From NCBI GenBank assembly GCA_028278035.1, contig JANQFC010000026.1, forward strand, positions 1 through 64,000: a DNA stretch of 64,000 bases, in the 5' to 3' direction. Shown here one piece after another: positions 18,367 through 27,985 of this stretch; the first letter of the stretch is position 1; each line of letters opens with the position of its first letter. The DNA is from Chlamydiales bacterium (GTDB lineage: Bacteria > Chlamydiota > Chlamydiia > Chlamydiales > SM23-39). The translations under genes and the position numbers were made by a program. The notes under the pieces were generated by a model that was given only the letters and a program-made list of their open reading frames with translations, made no database searches and was not told where the DNA came from.

Positions 18367-21300
18367 AGGACTTCATTATTTCCACAGATTCATCATATTC
18401 TTTTTCCAAATTAGGAGTGCCTGTTTGATCTCTAAAGTAATCTTCCTGGTTTTCGGTAATATTCAACATGTCTTCGTATGAATTAATAATATGAGGTCTT
18501 AAGAAAATTACAATGTTATCTCTATTTTCTGATTTATCATCTTTGGAAAAAGCAGCTCCGATGATAGGAATACCGCCTAAACAAGGAACTCCTGATTTGG
18601 AACGGTTCTTGGTATCTGTTACCATACCGCTTAATACCAAAAAGTTTTTGTTGGGAACATGTACTGCTGTTGACATTGTAGTTTTTGTTGTTGTAATACC
18701 GTTTACTTGTCCTAAGTCTAAAGACTGCTGTGTTGTGTCATCTGGTTTTGCCGTACTTTCTAATTCAATTGTCATGGTAACAGTGTCACTGTTTCCTAAA
18801 ATCGGCGTGATTACTAGGTTCATTCCAATATCTCTATATTCAACGTTTGAGGTTACTAATGTATTTTGGGACTGGTTTTGTACAACAGATCCTAAATAAG
18901 GGAAGTTAGTGCCGGAAAATATTTTTGATGTTTTTCCATCTTGGGCTATGATCTTGGGGGTCATTACAATAGATGTTTCATTATCTGTTTGAAGAGCTTG
19001 CAAAAGTGATCCTAAAGATAAAAAGGATTTACCACCGTGCATTAGAATATCGCCGATTATTCCTAAGTCAAATCCATTACTTAAATTTAAATCTGTGCCG
19101 ACGGGTGTTCTTGTATTTGTGATTTTGTTAAATGAATCGGCAAATGCATTGGAGCTGCCAGATTGTACTGGGGCCATGTTACCGGTTCCTAATACAGCCT
19201 GATCCTTATATTTAAATTTAGACCCCCAATCAAGCCCAAATGTTAATGCATTGGAAAGAGTGGTCTCTATTACAAGAAGTTCAATGAACACTTGTTTTAG
19301 AGGAACGTCTAAGTTATTTATCAGTTCTTTTAATTTAGCTAAAGTCTCCGAGTCACCCGAGCATAATAAGGAGTTTGTAACCTGTATCCACTGAATTGAG
19401 TCTATTGATTTTACAAGTTTGAATTTAACAGCGGCTTCTCCTTGCGCATCTTTTAAATCTTTTGCTATTTGTCTTAATGCTTCTTGTATTTCGTTTCCTT
19501 TATGATATTGGAGCTTGTAAACCAAGAAACCAAGATCTTCAAGGCCTGATATTTCTTGAGTAGAAGGATGGGAATGATCCGCAACGTCAAAGAGCTCCAG
19601 AAGTCCTTTTACTTCTTCTATAGAAGATGCTTCTCCTGTAAAAACTAAAGAGTTCGTCTTGTCGGAAAACTGCATAGAACTTATTGTTTCAAATAAATCT
19701 TCATTGCCAGCGCCTGTAATTTTAAGTTGCTCTGCAAAATCATTTAATACATTTTCAATTTCCGGGCCGGTTAAGTATTTAGGTTTATATACAAAATAGG
19801 TAATAGCTTCTTTCACGCCTGTTTTTATATCAAATTTTTCAACTAAGGGCTTAATTCTTTCCAAAGCATCTTGAGAACCGGTAAATACCAAAGAATTTGT
19901 GTTTTTTACATATTTCATACTTTTTAATGCTTTGATAAATAATTTGTTAGATGAGTCCATTCTAACTAGATCATCTGTTATCGATTTTAATGAGTTAATT
20001 AATTGCTGCGGTGTTGCATTTTGAATTTGATATACCCAGAAATTTGTTTTTCCAAGTTGTTGTATCGGCTGTTTACTAGGTGATGTAACATCAATACTTT
20101 CTAAAATATTTTTTATTTTTGCTAAAGTTTCCTGATTGCCTGTGAATGCTATTGAGTTTGTAGAATCTACAACTTTCATAGTTTCAATAGATTCCAATAG
20201 GCTTTCGTCTGCAAGGCCTGAATTTTTTAAGTTTTTAGCAACGTCTTCCAAAGAATCTTTTAAATCATCTAAAGATACATTTTTAGGAGAGTACATCAAG
20301 AAATTGCCTTTTGTTGTAATGGCTCCTCTTGGTGTATCGTAATTTTGTATAATGTTCTTGGCTTCTTCTATTGAAACAGCATCGCCTGTTAAAAGAATGG
20401 AATTGGTCTCTTTTACCCACTTGGCATTTTCTATTACGTTTAAAAGTTTTGAATCCGATGCTTCCTGACTTCTTAAATTATCAGCTAGCTGTTCCAAATC
20501 ATCTTCAATAACCTGACCCGATACATTTTGAAGCTTGTATAGGAAGTATGTTATTTTTAAATGTTTGGTTTGTTGGCCCGGGATATCTATGCTTGCTAAA
20601 ATATTTTGTATTTTTACTAAAGTATTTTGAGAGCCGGTAAATAAAAATGAATGAGTATCTTTGATCCATTGTACTGTTTGTATTGTCTCTATAAGACCGG
20701 ATTCCGGGAAGCCTGCATCTTTTAAATTTTGGACTATTTGGTTTAATGAGCTATCAATTTCTTCTTCCGATTTATATTTAGGGGTATATAAAAATACATT
20801 TTGATTTTCTAAGGATTTTATTTCTTTTTCAGGTGGCAGATCTAAGCTCTGCAGTATTGAAATTGCTTTATTGGCAAGAGCAGGAGTTGATACAATGTAT
20901 ACCATTCTGGTTGAACTTTGGGGGACCAACAAGAAAGGGTTGCCTTCTATCATAGGTTCTATAATTTGCTGAGTGAGCTGTATTAAATTAGAAGGATGAT
21001 TGTCCTGTACTTTGTAAGTTTCAATTAAAAGCGGGGAATCTTCAGAATCAATGCTTTCTATTAAATCTGATATTTTTTTTATGTTTGTTGTGACATCCGT
21101 GATAATCAACTGCCTGGTCTCAGAAGATATTTCCAATATGGCAGCATTTGATATCATTGGACGAAGTATTGTTGCCAAAGTTTCTACTTTAGCATTTTGT
21201 ACTTTGAAAACTTTTGTAATTATTGGATTCAAATTGTCTGTTTGATCGGTTACTACCTGGGCCAGTTCTTTGACATCGGAATTTTTAGAAATAATAATGT

Positions 21301-21595
21301 TATTATTTTGTTCTATCATTGACAGACCGTGTATTCTAAGAACTTGGATAAGAGTAGATATTACACTGTCTTTTGTAATAGGGTCTTTAGAGACTACTGT
21401 TACTTTAAAGTTTAAATCTTCATCGTTGTAAATGAAATTAATATTAGTTATCTGTCCAACGAAATTTACATATTCGATGATACTTACATTTTCATAGTTG
21501 ATTGTAAAGCCATCAGTATCTTCTTTTGCAAATGCATTTGAAGTTATACAAAAACTAAATATTAAGATGCTTAAAAGTTTGTATATTTTTTTCAT
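18353..21595 (-). CDS. cdsC: T3SS outer-membrane secretin CdsC (SctC)
   Basis: 1080 residues with a signal peptide (cleavage near AFAKED). N-terminal secretin N0/N1-type domains come first (~30-255). Six tandem modules of ~85 residues follow (~265-768), each ending in a TNSLVFTGSQ-like strand and a LxxIDIP-like turn. The secretin barrel (~770-1060) contains VFIELLVIETTLSNAL, VMTPKIIAQDGKTSKI and VPCLGGIPIIGAAFS. It forms the outer-membrane ring of the injectisome. The C-terminal ~30 acidic residues may be a pilotin contact. It is first of a three-gene unit with the lipoprotein and YidD-like genes, after a 147-bp gap from the kinase gene. Confidence 0.93.
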   Translation of the reverse strand: MKKIYKLLSILIFSFCITSNAFAKEDTDGFTINYENVSIIEYVNFVGQITNINFIYNDEDLNFKVTVVSKDPITKDSVISTLIQVLRIHGLSMIEQNNNIIISKNSDVKELAQVVTDQTDNLNPIITKVFKVQNAKVETLATILRPMISNAAILEISSETRQLIITDVTTNIKKISDLIESIDSEDSPLLIETYKVQDNHPSNLIQLTQQIIEPMIEGNPFLLVPQSSTRMVYIVSTPALANKAISILQSLDLPPEKEIKSLENQNVFLYTPKYKSEEEIDSSLNQIVQNLKDAGFPESGLIETIQTVQWIKDTHSFLFTGSQNTLVKIQNILASIDIPGQQTKHLKITYFLYKLQNVSGQVIEDDLEQLADNLRSQEASDSKLLNVIENAKWVKETNSILLTGDAVSIEEAKNIIQNYDTPRGAITTKGNFLMYSPKNVSLDDLKDSLEDVAKNLKNSGLADESLLESIETMKVVDSTNSIAFTGNQETLAKIKNILESIDVTSPSKQPIQQLGKTNFWVYQIQNATPQQLINSLKSITDDLVRMDSSNKLFIKALKSMKYVKNTNSLVFTGSQDALERIKPLVEKFDIKTGVKEAITYFVYKPKYLTGPEIENVLNDFAEQLKITGAGNEDLFETISSMQFSDKTNSLVFTGEASSIEEVKGLLELFDVADHSHPSTQEISGLEDLGFLVYKLQYHKGNEIQEALRQIAKDLKDAQGEAAVKFKLVKSIDSIQWIQVTNSLLCSGDSETLAKLKELINNLDVPLKQVFIELLVIETTLSNALTFGLDWGSKFKYKDQAVLGTGNMAPVQSGSSNAFADSFNKITNTRTPVGTDLNLSNGFDLGIIGDILMHGGKSFLSLGSLLQALQTDNETSIVMTPKIIAQDGKTSKIFSGTNFPYLGSVVQNQSQNTLVTSNVEYRDIGMNLVITPILGNSDTVTMTIELESTAKPDDTTQQSLDLGQVNGITTTKTTMSTAVHVPNKNFLVLSGMVTDTKNRSKSGVPCLGGIPIIGAAFSKDDKSENRDNIVIFLRPHIINSYEDMLNITENQEDYFRDQTGTPNLEKEYDESVEIMKSYEND

Positions 21596-21742
21596 TTTAT
21601 GTCGACCTCAAAAGAAGAGCGTTTTATTTATCCCCCTCTCTATATAAAATCCTAAAATACTAGTGATATATTTTGCAAATGTTTATCTGGAAAAATTAAA
21701 TTAAAATAATAAATTATAACTAATTTTGTTTTTAAAAAAAAT

Positions 21743-23305
21743 TTAAAATTTTCTTTGAATACTAATTATTGTTGGTTCTTGATGTATTTTTTTATGAAAG
21801 AAAGTTTTAGAGTTTTGATGTATTTTTTCTATTAAATGCATAGAGGAATGTAATAAATTATCCTGAACTGTTTTTTTAAAAAGCATTTCTTTTTGGGGAT
21901 TTATTTTTTCTGATATTAATATCACTCTGTCTCCAATATTGAAATTCATTTTTGTTTCTACAAAATTTGTATCAGAATCTTTTCCAAGTAGTAAATTAGG
22001 AGTATTTATAGAATTTATTTTGTTAGTGGCCTCAATTACGTGATAAGAATCAATATCCTCAGATGTTGAAGAAGATATTAAAAGATCTTTTTCCAAATCT
22101 AATAAAATTAATGAAATTGAAAAACAAAATTTTGAAAAATCTGTTGTTATAATTTTATTAAGATCATTTAAAAGTTCTGATAAAGACAAGTCTTTATGGT
22201 TGTGAGATAATTTTGTTTTTATCATAGCTTTTAAACTGGATAAATAAAAAAAAGATTCGATAAAAGATTCTTTGGATTTCGCTAGGATTATTAGATGGGA
22301 ATTTTCTTTTATGTTTATAAAGTCTATATAAAGGCCCTGCAAAGAAAATTCAATTTCTTTGGATAAGCCTATATCTAATCTTTTTACTATCGGGGGTTTT
22401 ACTAACAAAAAGTCTTCCACTTTTTTTAAAGAAGAATAAAGTTTATCAAACTTCTCATCTTCTTCGATTTCTTTTTCTTCTTCATGTATTTTAATGTATT
22501 CAGAAATGTCTGTTATGAAATCTACAATATCTTGATAGCGGTCTTTAATATTTAATTTTAAAGCTTTTCCTAAAATATTTCTGAGTCCCTTGGGAAGAAG
22601 GGATAAATGGATCACTCCATGGGATAATCTTCCCAATACCAGTTCGTATGTTATAATGGCTAGAGAATAAATATCAGAGGGAAAACCAACTTTCTTGGGA
22701 TCTTCCTTTTGTTCGGGGCTCATATAAACGGGAGTGCCCATTACAAGTTTTCTTTTTGTTATTCTTTCTTCTTTTTCTTTGGTAAGCTGAGCTATGCCAA
22801 AATCAATTACTTTGATTTCTCCTGTTTCCGTAATCAGTATATTTTCGGGTTTTAAATCTCTATGGATAATATTGTGAGTGTGCAGATGACAAAGAGCGTA
22901 AGATACCTGCAGAATAATTTCTAAAGCTTTTTTTAAAGAAAGAGATTTTTCTAATAAAAATTGTTTTAATGAAATTCCTTGTATAAATTCCATTGCGATA
23001 TAAAGACCTTTGTCCCATCTTCCCTGGTCGAATATTTTGATAATGTTTGGATGATTAGATAGTTTGATTATCTCAGCTTCTTTTAAAAATCTGTCCACCA
23101 TTTCTTTTTTAGAGACAAATCTAGGAGATAATACCTTTATCATTATAGGCTTTTTTGTTTCAGGATGAACTCCTAAATATAAAATACTCATGCCGCCCTT
23201 TTTAAAAAGGCTTTCGATTTTATAAGGCCCTATTTTTTCAGGAAAAGGGATCGTTTTTGCTTTAGCTGTCGGTAGGGTAGGCTGGTCTTGTATGAGTTTT
23301 TTCAT
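21743..23305 (-). CDS. Serine/threonine protein kinase of the T3SS cluster (Pkn5-type)
   Basis: 520 residues. The kinase domain (~25-275) shows IMIKVLSP (Lys), HRDLKPENILI (catalytic loop), VIDFGIAQL (DFG) and MSPEQK (APE equivalent), with a glycine loop at LFKKGGMSILYLG. All residues expected for an active Hanks-type kinase seem present. The C-terminal ~240 residues are an unrecognised domain; its length and position suggest a PP2C-like fold, but the metal-binding Asp motifs are not clear, so I leave it unassigned. In Chlamydia the equivalent gene (pkn5, CT673) lies between cdsQ and cdsC and its product is a reported T3SS substrate. It overlaps cdsQ by one base. Confidence 0.88.
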   Translation of the reverse strand: MKKLIQDQPTLPTAKAKTIPFPEKIGPYKIESLFKKGGMSILYLGVHPETKKPIMIKVLSPRFVSKKEMVDRFLKEAEIIKLSNHPNIIKIFDQGRWDKGLYIAMEFIQGISLKQFLLEKSLSLKKALEIILQVSYALCHLHTHNIIHRDLKPENILITETGEIKVIDFGIAQLTKEKEERITKRKLVMGTPVYMSPEQKEDPKKVGFPSDIYSLAIITYELVLGRLSHGVIHLSLLPKGLRNILGKALKLNIKDRYQDIVDFITDISEYIKIHEEEKEIEEDEKFDKLYSSLKKVEDFLLVKPPIVKRLDIGLSKEIEFSLQGLYIDFINIKENSHLIILAKSKESFIESFFYLSSLKAMIKTKLSHNHKDLSLSELLNDLNKIITTDFSKFCFSISLILLDLEKDLLISSSTSEDIDSYHVIEATNKINSINTPNLLLGKDSDTNFVETKMNFNIGDRVILISEKINPQKEMLFKKTVQDNLLHSSMHLIEKIHQNSKTFFHKKIHQEPTIISIQRKF

Positions 23306-24441
23306 TATCCCATCTCTGTAATTCTAATACCTAACGTTTCACCTAAATTAATAAGCTCTGCTTTGCCGATTTTTTGTCCATTCACACTAAGATCAACCCC
23401 TTGCTGAGGGTTTATCTCTAGATCTAAAACATTTCCAGGCTGTAGGTTCATTAATTTGTCTAATGTAATTTTGAACCTTGCAGCTTCCACTGTTATAGTA
23501 ACCGGCATTTCCTGCATGGAAGCTAAATTTTCTTGCGATTGTGTAACTTTGATCTCTTCTGGAGATAAGTTAACATTTTCTTCTGATTTTTCTTCTTGCA
23601 TAATTTTATTTTCCTCAAAATAATCAGCGTAGTCTAAAATTTTTATTTTATTTTGCTTGATTTTTCCGTAAAGCAGGGGAGATTCTTTTAGATAAAGAAG
23701 CGTCTTGCCTTTATGATGGTTAGGATCGTAAGTTACTTTATCTAAAATAATAAAATCTCCGCATTTTACTTTTTTGAATTCTTCTAAATTTAATTGAACA
23801 TTTCCTATCTCTGCTCTTATTGGCAGGTTTAAAGAACTTGCTATTTCTTTAGCGTAAAGCGGCGGGTTGTGCAGAAATGTTTTTTCCCAAGATGTTCTAA
23901 GCTCAGGTGTTATTGCAATTCTGCCTGTTAAATTAGTGTTATTTATTTTTATTGTGATATCTAAACATAAAGAGGCTTCGGTTATGGGTTTGACATTTTC
24001 TGTGAGTTTGACAGATAAATCTTGAAAAAGGTTCATCTGGGTTAAATAATCTATTGTCTGCATTGCTAAAAATCTGTAAAAACCTTCGGCTAATATTGAA
24101 TTTGAAAAACCGTGCTCATGTTCTTTGGTAAGGCATTGCTTGGTTAGTTTGGAAATATCTTCTTTATTCATTAAAAAATATATAGCGCCGTCCAAAGGAG
24201 ATAATGTAGCTGCCAGATATTCGATATCGTCTCCCATGTTTTCTTGTATTTCAGCACCTGTTTTCCAATTTAATTTGGAAGCTTTTAATGACACATGTTC
24301 CAGTTGAAATTTATTAGCTAATAAAGAAGCTAATTCTTCAAAATTAAAAGGAGCCTGCAGTTTAAATAATGGAATATCATCTAATTTCAAGATTGCTTTA
24401 TTGATTTTTTTAAGCCATGAATAATTTTCTTGCGTTTTCAT
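23305..24441 (-). CDS. cdsQ: T3SS cytoplasmic (C-ring) protein CdsQ (SctQ/FliM-FliN family)
   Basis: 378 residues. The C-terminal ~75 residues match the SPOA domain: VEAARFKITLDKLMNLQPG, VLDLEINPQQGVDLSVNGQ, IGKAELINLGETLGIRITEM. A second, weaker SPOA-like region lies around 215-270 (SLNLPIRAEIGNVQLNLEEF, VKCGDFIILD). SctQ builds the sorting platform beneath the export gate and binds the ATPase-stalk complex. The order kinase-cdsQ-cdsP-cdsO-cdsN is the conserved chlamydial one. Confidence 0.9.
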   Translation of the reverse strand: MKTQENYSWLKKINKAILKLDDIPLFKLQAPFNFEELASLLANKFQLEHVSLKASKLNWKTGAEIQENMGDDIEYLAATLSPLDGAIYFLMNKEDISKLTKQCLTKEHEHGFSNSILAEGFYRFLAMQTIDYLTQMNLFQDLSVKLTENVKPITEASLCLDITIKINNTNLTGRIAITPELRTSWEKTFLHNPPLYAKEIASSLNLPIRAEIGNVQLNLEEFKKVKCGDFIILDKVTYDPNHHKGKTLLYLKESPLLYGKIKQNKIKILDYADYFEENKIMQEEKSEENVNLSPEEIKVTQSQENLASMQEMPVTITVEAARFKITLDKLMNLQPGNVLDLEINPQQGVDLSVNGQKIGKAELINLGETLGIRITEMG

Positions 24442-24448
24442 TTCTTAC

Positions 24449-25468
24449 CTATTTTAATGGACCTGAATCACCCTCTTTTTTTTCGCCTGTTTTTTCTTTT
24501 CTTTTAAATAGAGGCCTTTCATATTCAGTTTCTAGCCTGTTAATTGTAAAACTGAAATTTCCTTTTTTAAAAGCATCCATAAGACCTTCTAAATTTTCAT
24601 TAAAAATATTTACTGCTTGCGTAGGCCCTTTTAATGTAATGTTGAAAGCATTTAGAGCTGTTGAATATTTTTCTAATACTATCGAACTGCCGTAGAATAC
24701 AGAGGTTGTAAAGGCCGCAGAGTTCAGTATAACTTCAGTTTTTGACACACCTTGCTCAGTCATTTGAATTATCGTTCCTACCATTTTTTCAAATATTGGA
24801 ACGATATCAGGATGTAAATAAGAAGAAGTTGTTGTTGTAAGTTCTATAGCTTGTGCTGCAATATGGGGAGGGAATTCTTTAAGTGTTTGAGATAATTGGG
24901 CTTCTTTTTTTATATCTTCGATTGTTTTTTTCTTCTTTTCTTCTTCTTTGACAGGCAGTGATGTTTCTTTTTTACCTTTTATTTTTTTCTCATCGTCTTT
25001 TTCTTTACTAGGAGGCGTTATTTTTCCTTCTTTAGAAAGTTCTTTCTCATGGAAGATGGCATCTGTAGATTCCTTTTTATCTTCAGTTTTTTTATGCTCT
25101 TGAGTTTCTTTTGGTTCATCTTTTTGTTTAGAAGGTTCTGCATTTTGCTTATGAACTCTTGGTTCTTTACTTTCCTGTGACTGAAATGTTTGTCTGTGGC
25201 TTTCAGGAGGCGGAGGTCTGGATTTTGGTTGGGTTTCATAAGGAGAAGGAGCTCCTTTTTGAGTAGTTTCTTTTTTTCTAGATGTTTCTTTTTTTTCTTC
25301 TTCTAAAGATTTTTTATATTTCTTTTTTCTTTTTCCCTCAAATTCGGTTTCTCTTACTTTTTCAGTTTTCATCATCTCGTGAAATTCTTTTGAATCGGGA
25401 GTAGATTTTCTTCCTTTTCTATCTGTCGGTTTCGGACCGCTTGGACCTTCAATTTTTTCAACATTCAT
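24449..25468 (-). CDS. cdsP: T3SS cluster protein CdsP (CT671-like)
   Basis: 339 residues. The first ~190 are an extremely charged, Lys/Glu/Pro-rich low-complexity stretch. The C-terminal ~150 residues are ordered-looking (FPPHIAAQAIELTTTTSSYL, MTEQGVSKTEVILNSA, FNITLKGPTQAVNIFNENL). SctP proteins are needle-length and substrate-switch regulators, with a variable N-terminus and a small C-terminal globular domain, which fits this layout. The assignment rests mainly on gene order between cdsQ and cdsO. Confidence 0.78.
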   Translation of the reverse strand: MNVEKIEGPSGPKPTDRKGRKSTPDSKEFHEMMKTEKVRETEFEGKRKKKYKKSLEEEKKETSRKKETTQKGAPSPYETQPKSRPPPPESHRQTFQSQESKEPRVHKQNAEPSKQKDEPKETQEHKKTEDKKESTDAIFHEKELSKEGKITPPSKEKDDEKKIKGKKETSLPVKEEEKKKKTIEDIKKEAQLSQTLKEFPPHIAAQAIELTTTTSSYLHPDIVPIFEKMVGTIIQMTEQGVSKTEVILNSAAFTTSVFYGSSIVLEKYSTALNAFNITLKGPTQAVNIFNENLEGLMDAFKKGNFSFTINRLETEYERPLFKRKEKTGEKKEGDSGPLK

Positions 25469-25492
25469 ATAATTACCATCTTTATAGTTATG

Positions 25493-26008
25493 TTAATGCT
25501 TTTTCTTTTTTATTTCTTTTTCTTTTTTGTGGATAATATGCCGGGCTGAGCCGATTTCATCATGAAAAATACCTTCTTCATGCGCCTGCCAGAACTTCAT
25601 TTCTTTTTCCCATTCTTTTTTATGAATATTTAGTTTTTCTACATCTTTTTGTTTGGCTAAAAGATCTTTTTTTGCCAGTTGCAGATCTTTTTTTGCGTCA
25701 TTAACATTTTTTTTCTGGTCTTTAACTTTTTTGTCCTTTTCAAAAAGTTGTTCTTTTACAACTTCTAGATATTGTTTTTTTTGTCTTATCTTATCCGTTC
25801 TTTCTCCTAAGTCCAAAGCTTCTCTTAGTTGATTTAGTTTGTCTTCTTTATGCTGGAAGACTTTGTCTCTTTCCTTTTGAACTTTTTTTAAGATCTCTTC
25901 TTCTCTTTTTAAAATAGCTTTTTTTTCTTCAACTACCTTGACAGCTTGCTCGAATCTTTTTTTCTTGATAGTGACTAATTGGGCTAAGGGATAGTTTAAA
26001 GCATCCAT
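25493..26008 (-). CDS. cdsO: T3SS stalk protein CdsO (SctO/FliJ-like)
   Basis: 171 residues, almost entirely charged coiled coil, starting MDALNYPLAQLVTIKKKRFE. FliJ/YscO proteins form an antiparallel coiled-coil stalk inside the ATPase hexamer, and the length fits. It lies 4 bp after the end of the ATPase gene, as expected for an ATPase-stalk pair. Basic and acidic heptads run from residue ~15 to the end with a Lys-rich C-terminal tail. Confidence 0.85.
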   Translation of the reverse strand: MDALNYPLAQLVTIKKKRFEQAVKVVEEKKAILKREEEILKKVQKERDKVFQHKEDKLNQLREALDLGERTDKIRQKKQYLEVVKEQLFEKDKKVKDQKKNVNDAKKDLQLAKKDLLAKQKDVEKLNIHKKEWEKEMKFWQAHEEGIFHDEIGSARHIIHKKEKEIKKKKH

Positions 26009-26012
26009 AGGC

Positions 26013-27326
26013 TTATGGGAAAAGTTCTTTTAGTCGACTTAAAGTTTCTTCAAAAGAGGACTTTTCATCGATATTTTGTTTTAAAAAAGTATTGACCTTG
26101 TCTATGTACTTAATAGCAAAGTCAGCGTCTTTATCTGATCCCGGCTTATATTCTCCAATTCTGATTAAAAGTTCATTTTTTTTGTAGTTTGCGAGGACTT
26201 CTCTTAATTTTTTTATAACTTTTAAATGTTCTGGCGTTGTGATGTTAGGAAGTATTCGGCTAATAGATGTTAATATATCAATTGCTGGATACTGGCTTTT
26301 TTGAGCAAGTTCTGATGATAATACAATATGTCCGTCTAAAATGGACTTTGTTTCATCAGATATTGGCTCATTTATATCATCGCCCGCTACTAAGATAGTG
26401 TAAAAAGCTGTAATAGAGCCTTTATCGGAATTACCAGAGCGTTCCAAAAGTCTTGGAAGTGTTGCGAAGACGGACGGAGTATATCCAGCTCTGGCAGGAG
26501 GTTCTCCTGCAGCGAGCCCTATTTCTCTTATTGCTCTTGCAAATCTTGTAACAGAGTCCATCATTAATACTACAGATTTCCCCTGATCTCTAAAGTATTC
26601 GGCAATAGCCGTTCCTACATATGCAGCGTTGATCCTAAGCTGGGCTGCCTGATCTGATGTAGATACTACAACAACTGATTTTTTTAAACCTTCTTCGCCC
26701 AAGTCATTTTTAATAAATTCTCTTACTTCTCTTCCTCTTTCTCCAATTAAGGAGATAACATTGACATCCGCATCGGAATTTCTGGCTATCATTCCTAAAA
26801 GGGTTGATTTACCAACTCCTGCCGCTGAAAAAATACCGACTCTTTGTCCTTTCCCGCAGGTTAAAACTCCGTCTATACATTTTACACCGACGGATATAGG
26901 ATCTTTGATTATCCCTCTTTTCAAAGGATCGGGAGGAGGATTAATTACAGGGAATGATTCTTCCAGGTCTAAAGGTCCTTTAGTATCTATGTCAATGGGT
27001 TCACCAATACCGTTTAATACCCTTCCTAAAAGTGCATCGCCAACTTTTATGTGAAGGGGCATACGAAGAGGAATAACTTCCGATGACGGACCTATCCCTG
27101 CCATATCAGCTAAAGGAGATAAAAAGACTTCGTCTTTAGTAAAGCCTACTACTTCTGCAATTAACGGTTCTGGTTCTCTTTTTATTAAACATACTTCTCC
27201 CATTTTCACTTGGGGGATAACTGCTTTTATAAGCATGCCGACAACTTCGGTAATTCTACCGTGAACTGTAGTGATCTCTATATCTTCTAGGTGACTGATC
27301 AGTTTGTCTACAGGTTCTTCTTGCAT
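26013..27326 (-). CDS. cdsN: T3SS ATPase CdsN (SctN)
   Basis: 437 residues, standard length for FliI/YscN ATPases. Walker A is GIFSAAGVGKSTLLGMIARN, Walker B is SVVLMMDSVTRFARA, and the family block GLAAGEPPARAGYTPSVFATLPRLLERSG follows. The hexamer unfolds substrates and releases chaperones at the inner-membrane export gate. The N-terminal beta-barrel (~10-85) and C-terminal helical domain are both present. The preceding CT668-like gene is 7 bp away. Confidence 0.96.
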   Translation of the reverse strand: MQEEPVDKLISHLEDIEITTVHGRITEVVGMLIKAVIPQVKMGEVCLIKREPEPLIAEVVGFTKDEVFLSPLADMAGIGPSSEVIPLRMPLHIKVGDALLGRVLNGIGEPIDIDTKGPLDLEESFPVINPPPDPLKRGIIKDPISVGVKCIDGVLTCGKGQRVGIFSAAGVGKSTLLGMIARNSDADVNVISLIGERGREVREFIKNDLGEEGLKKSVVVVSTSDQAAQLRINAAYVGTAIAEYFRDQGKSVVLMMDSVTRFARAIREIGLAAGEPPARAGYTPSVFATLPRLLERSGNSDKGSITAFYTILVAGDDINEPISDETKSILDGHIVLSSELAQKSQYPAIDILTSISRILPNITTPEHLKVIKKLREVLANYKKNELLIRIGEYKPGSDKDADFAIKYIDKVNTFLKQNIDEKSSFEETLSRLKELFP

Positions 27327-27333
27327 TAATTAC

Positions 27334-27981
27334 CTATAACTGGATGTTTAATATTTGTTTTAATGAACCTACTACTTGAGATAAAAGCACAGAAGAATAT
27401 TCTATTTCCTGCTGCGCCTGCGCCAATTTCACCTGTACTAAAAGCAACTCACCGGGCTGCAGAGCCTGGCCTTTTTCGTTTAAAGACTGGATCTGGTTTT
27501 GAGCCTCTTGAAGTTTATTTTGCCCATCGGTCACCATACTTAAATATCTCGATACAGGATCTGCATTTTTAGGTACTTGTGTATCTGGAGGCAGTTTTGC
27601 TCCTAGTTTTTCGTTTGCTGCTTTTAAATGGTCATTTGCGTTAGAAAGTTTTGTGTTCAATAACTGCGATTGAGATCTTTTCAGTTTTAAATTCGGTGTT
27701 TTTAAGTTCTTTTCCACTTCTCCCAATGTATCTCTTGCATTAGCAGATTGAGATAATAACGTTTGAAAGGAAGGAGTAGTTGAAATCCCTGCTTTCGATT
27801 GGAGCTCCATAGGTGAAATTTCCTGTCCCGCTTGAGCCTTGCCTGCTGACGGCGCTTCTTTCATCTCTGATTGAAAAGCAGACTTATCAGGTGTTACTGT
27901 TTTATCTCCTTCTACCGATTTGTCTTTAGGTACGCCACTAGGTCCGGCCGCACCTGATGGATCTATTGGAGGCTTGGGCAT
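27334..27981 (-). CDS. CT668-like T3SS cluster protein
   Basis: 215 residues from ATG 27981 (MPKPPIDPSG), preceded by AAAGGA; an in-frame ATG at 28041 would overlap cdsG heavily and is unlikely. The N-terminal ~65 residues are Pro/Gly/Ser/Lys-rich and probably disordered. The rest is helical (TLLSQSANARDTLGEVEKNL, LVQVKLAQAQQEIEYSSVLL). The C-terminal helix VLLSQVVGSLKQILNIQL resembles the amphipathic C-termini of needle and rod proteins. In C. trachomatis an uncharacterised gene, CT668, occupies this place between cdsG and cdsN. An inner-rod or adaptor role is a guess. Confidence 0.75.
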   Translation of the reverse strand: MPKPPIDPSGAAGPSGVPKDKSVEGDKTVTPDKSAFQSEMKEAPSAGKAQAGQEISPMELQSKAGISTTPSFQTLLSQSANARDTLGEVEKNLKTPNLKLKRSQSQLLNTKLSNANDHLKAANEKLGAKLPPDTQVPKNADPVSRYLSMVTDGQNKLQEAQNQIQSLNEKGQALQPGELLLVQVKLAQAQQEIEYSSVLLSQVVGSLKQILNIQL

Positions 27982-27985
27982 TTTT

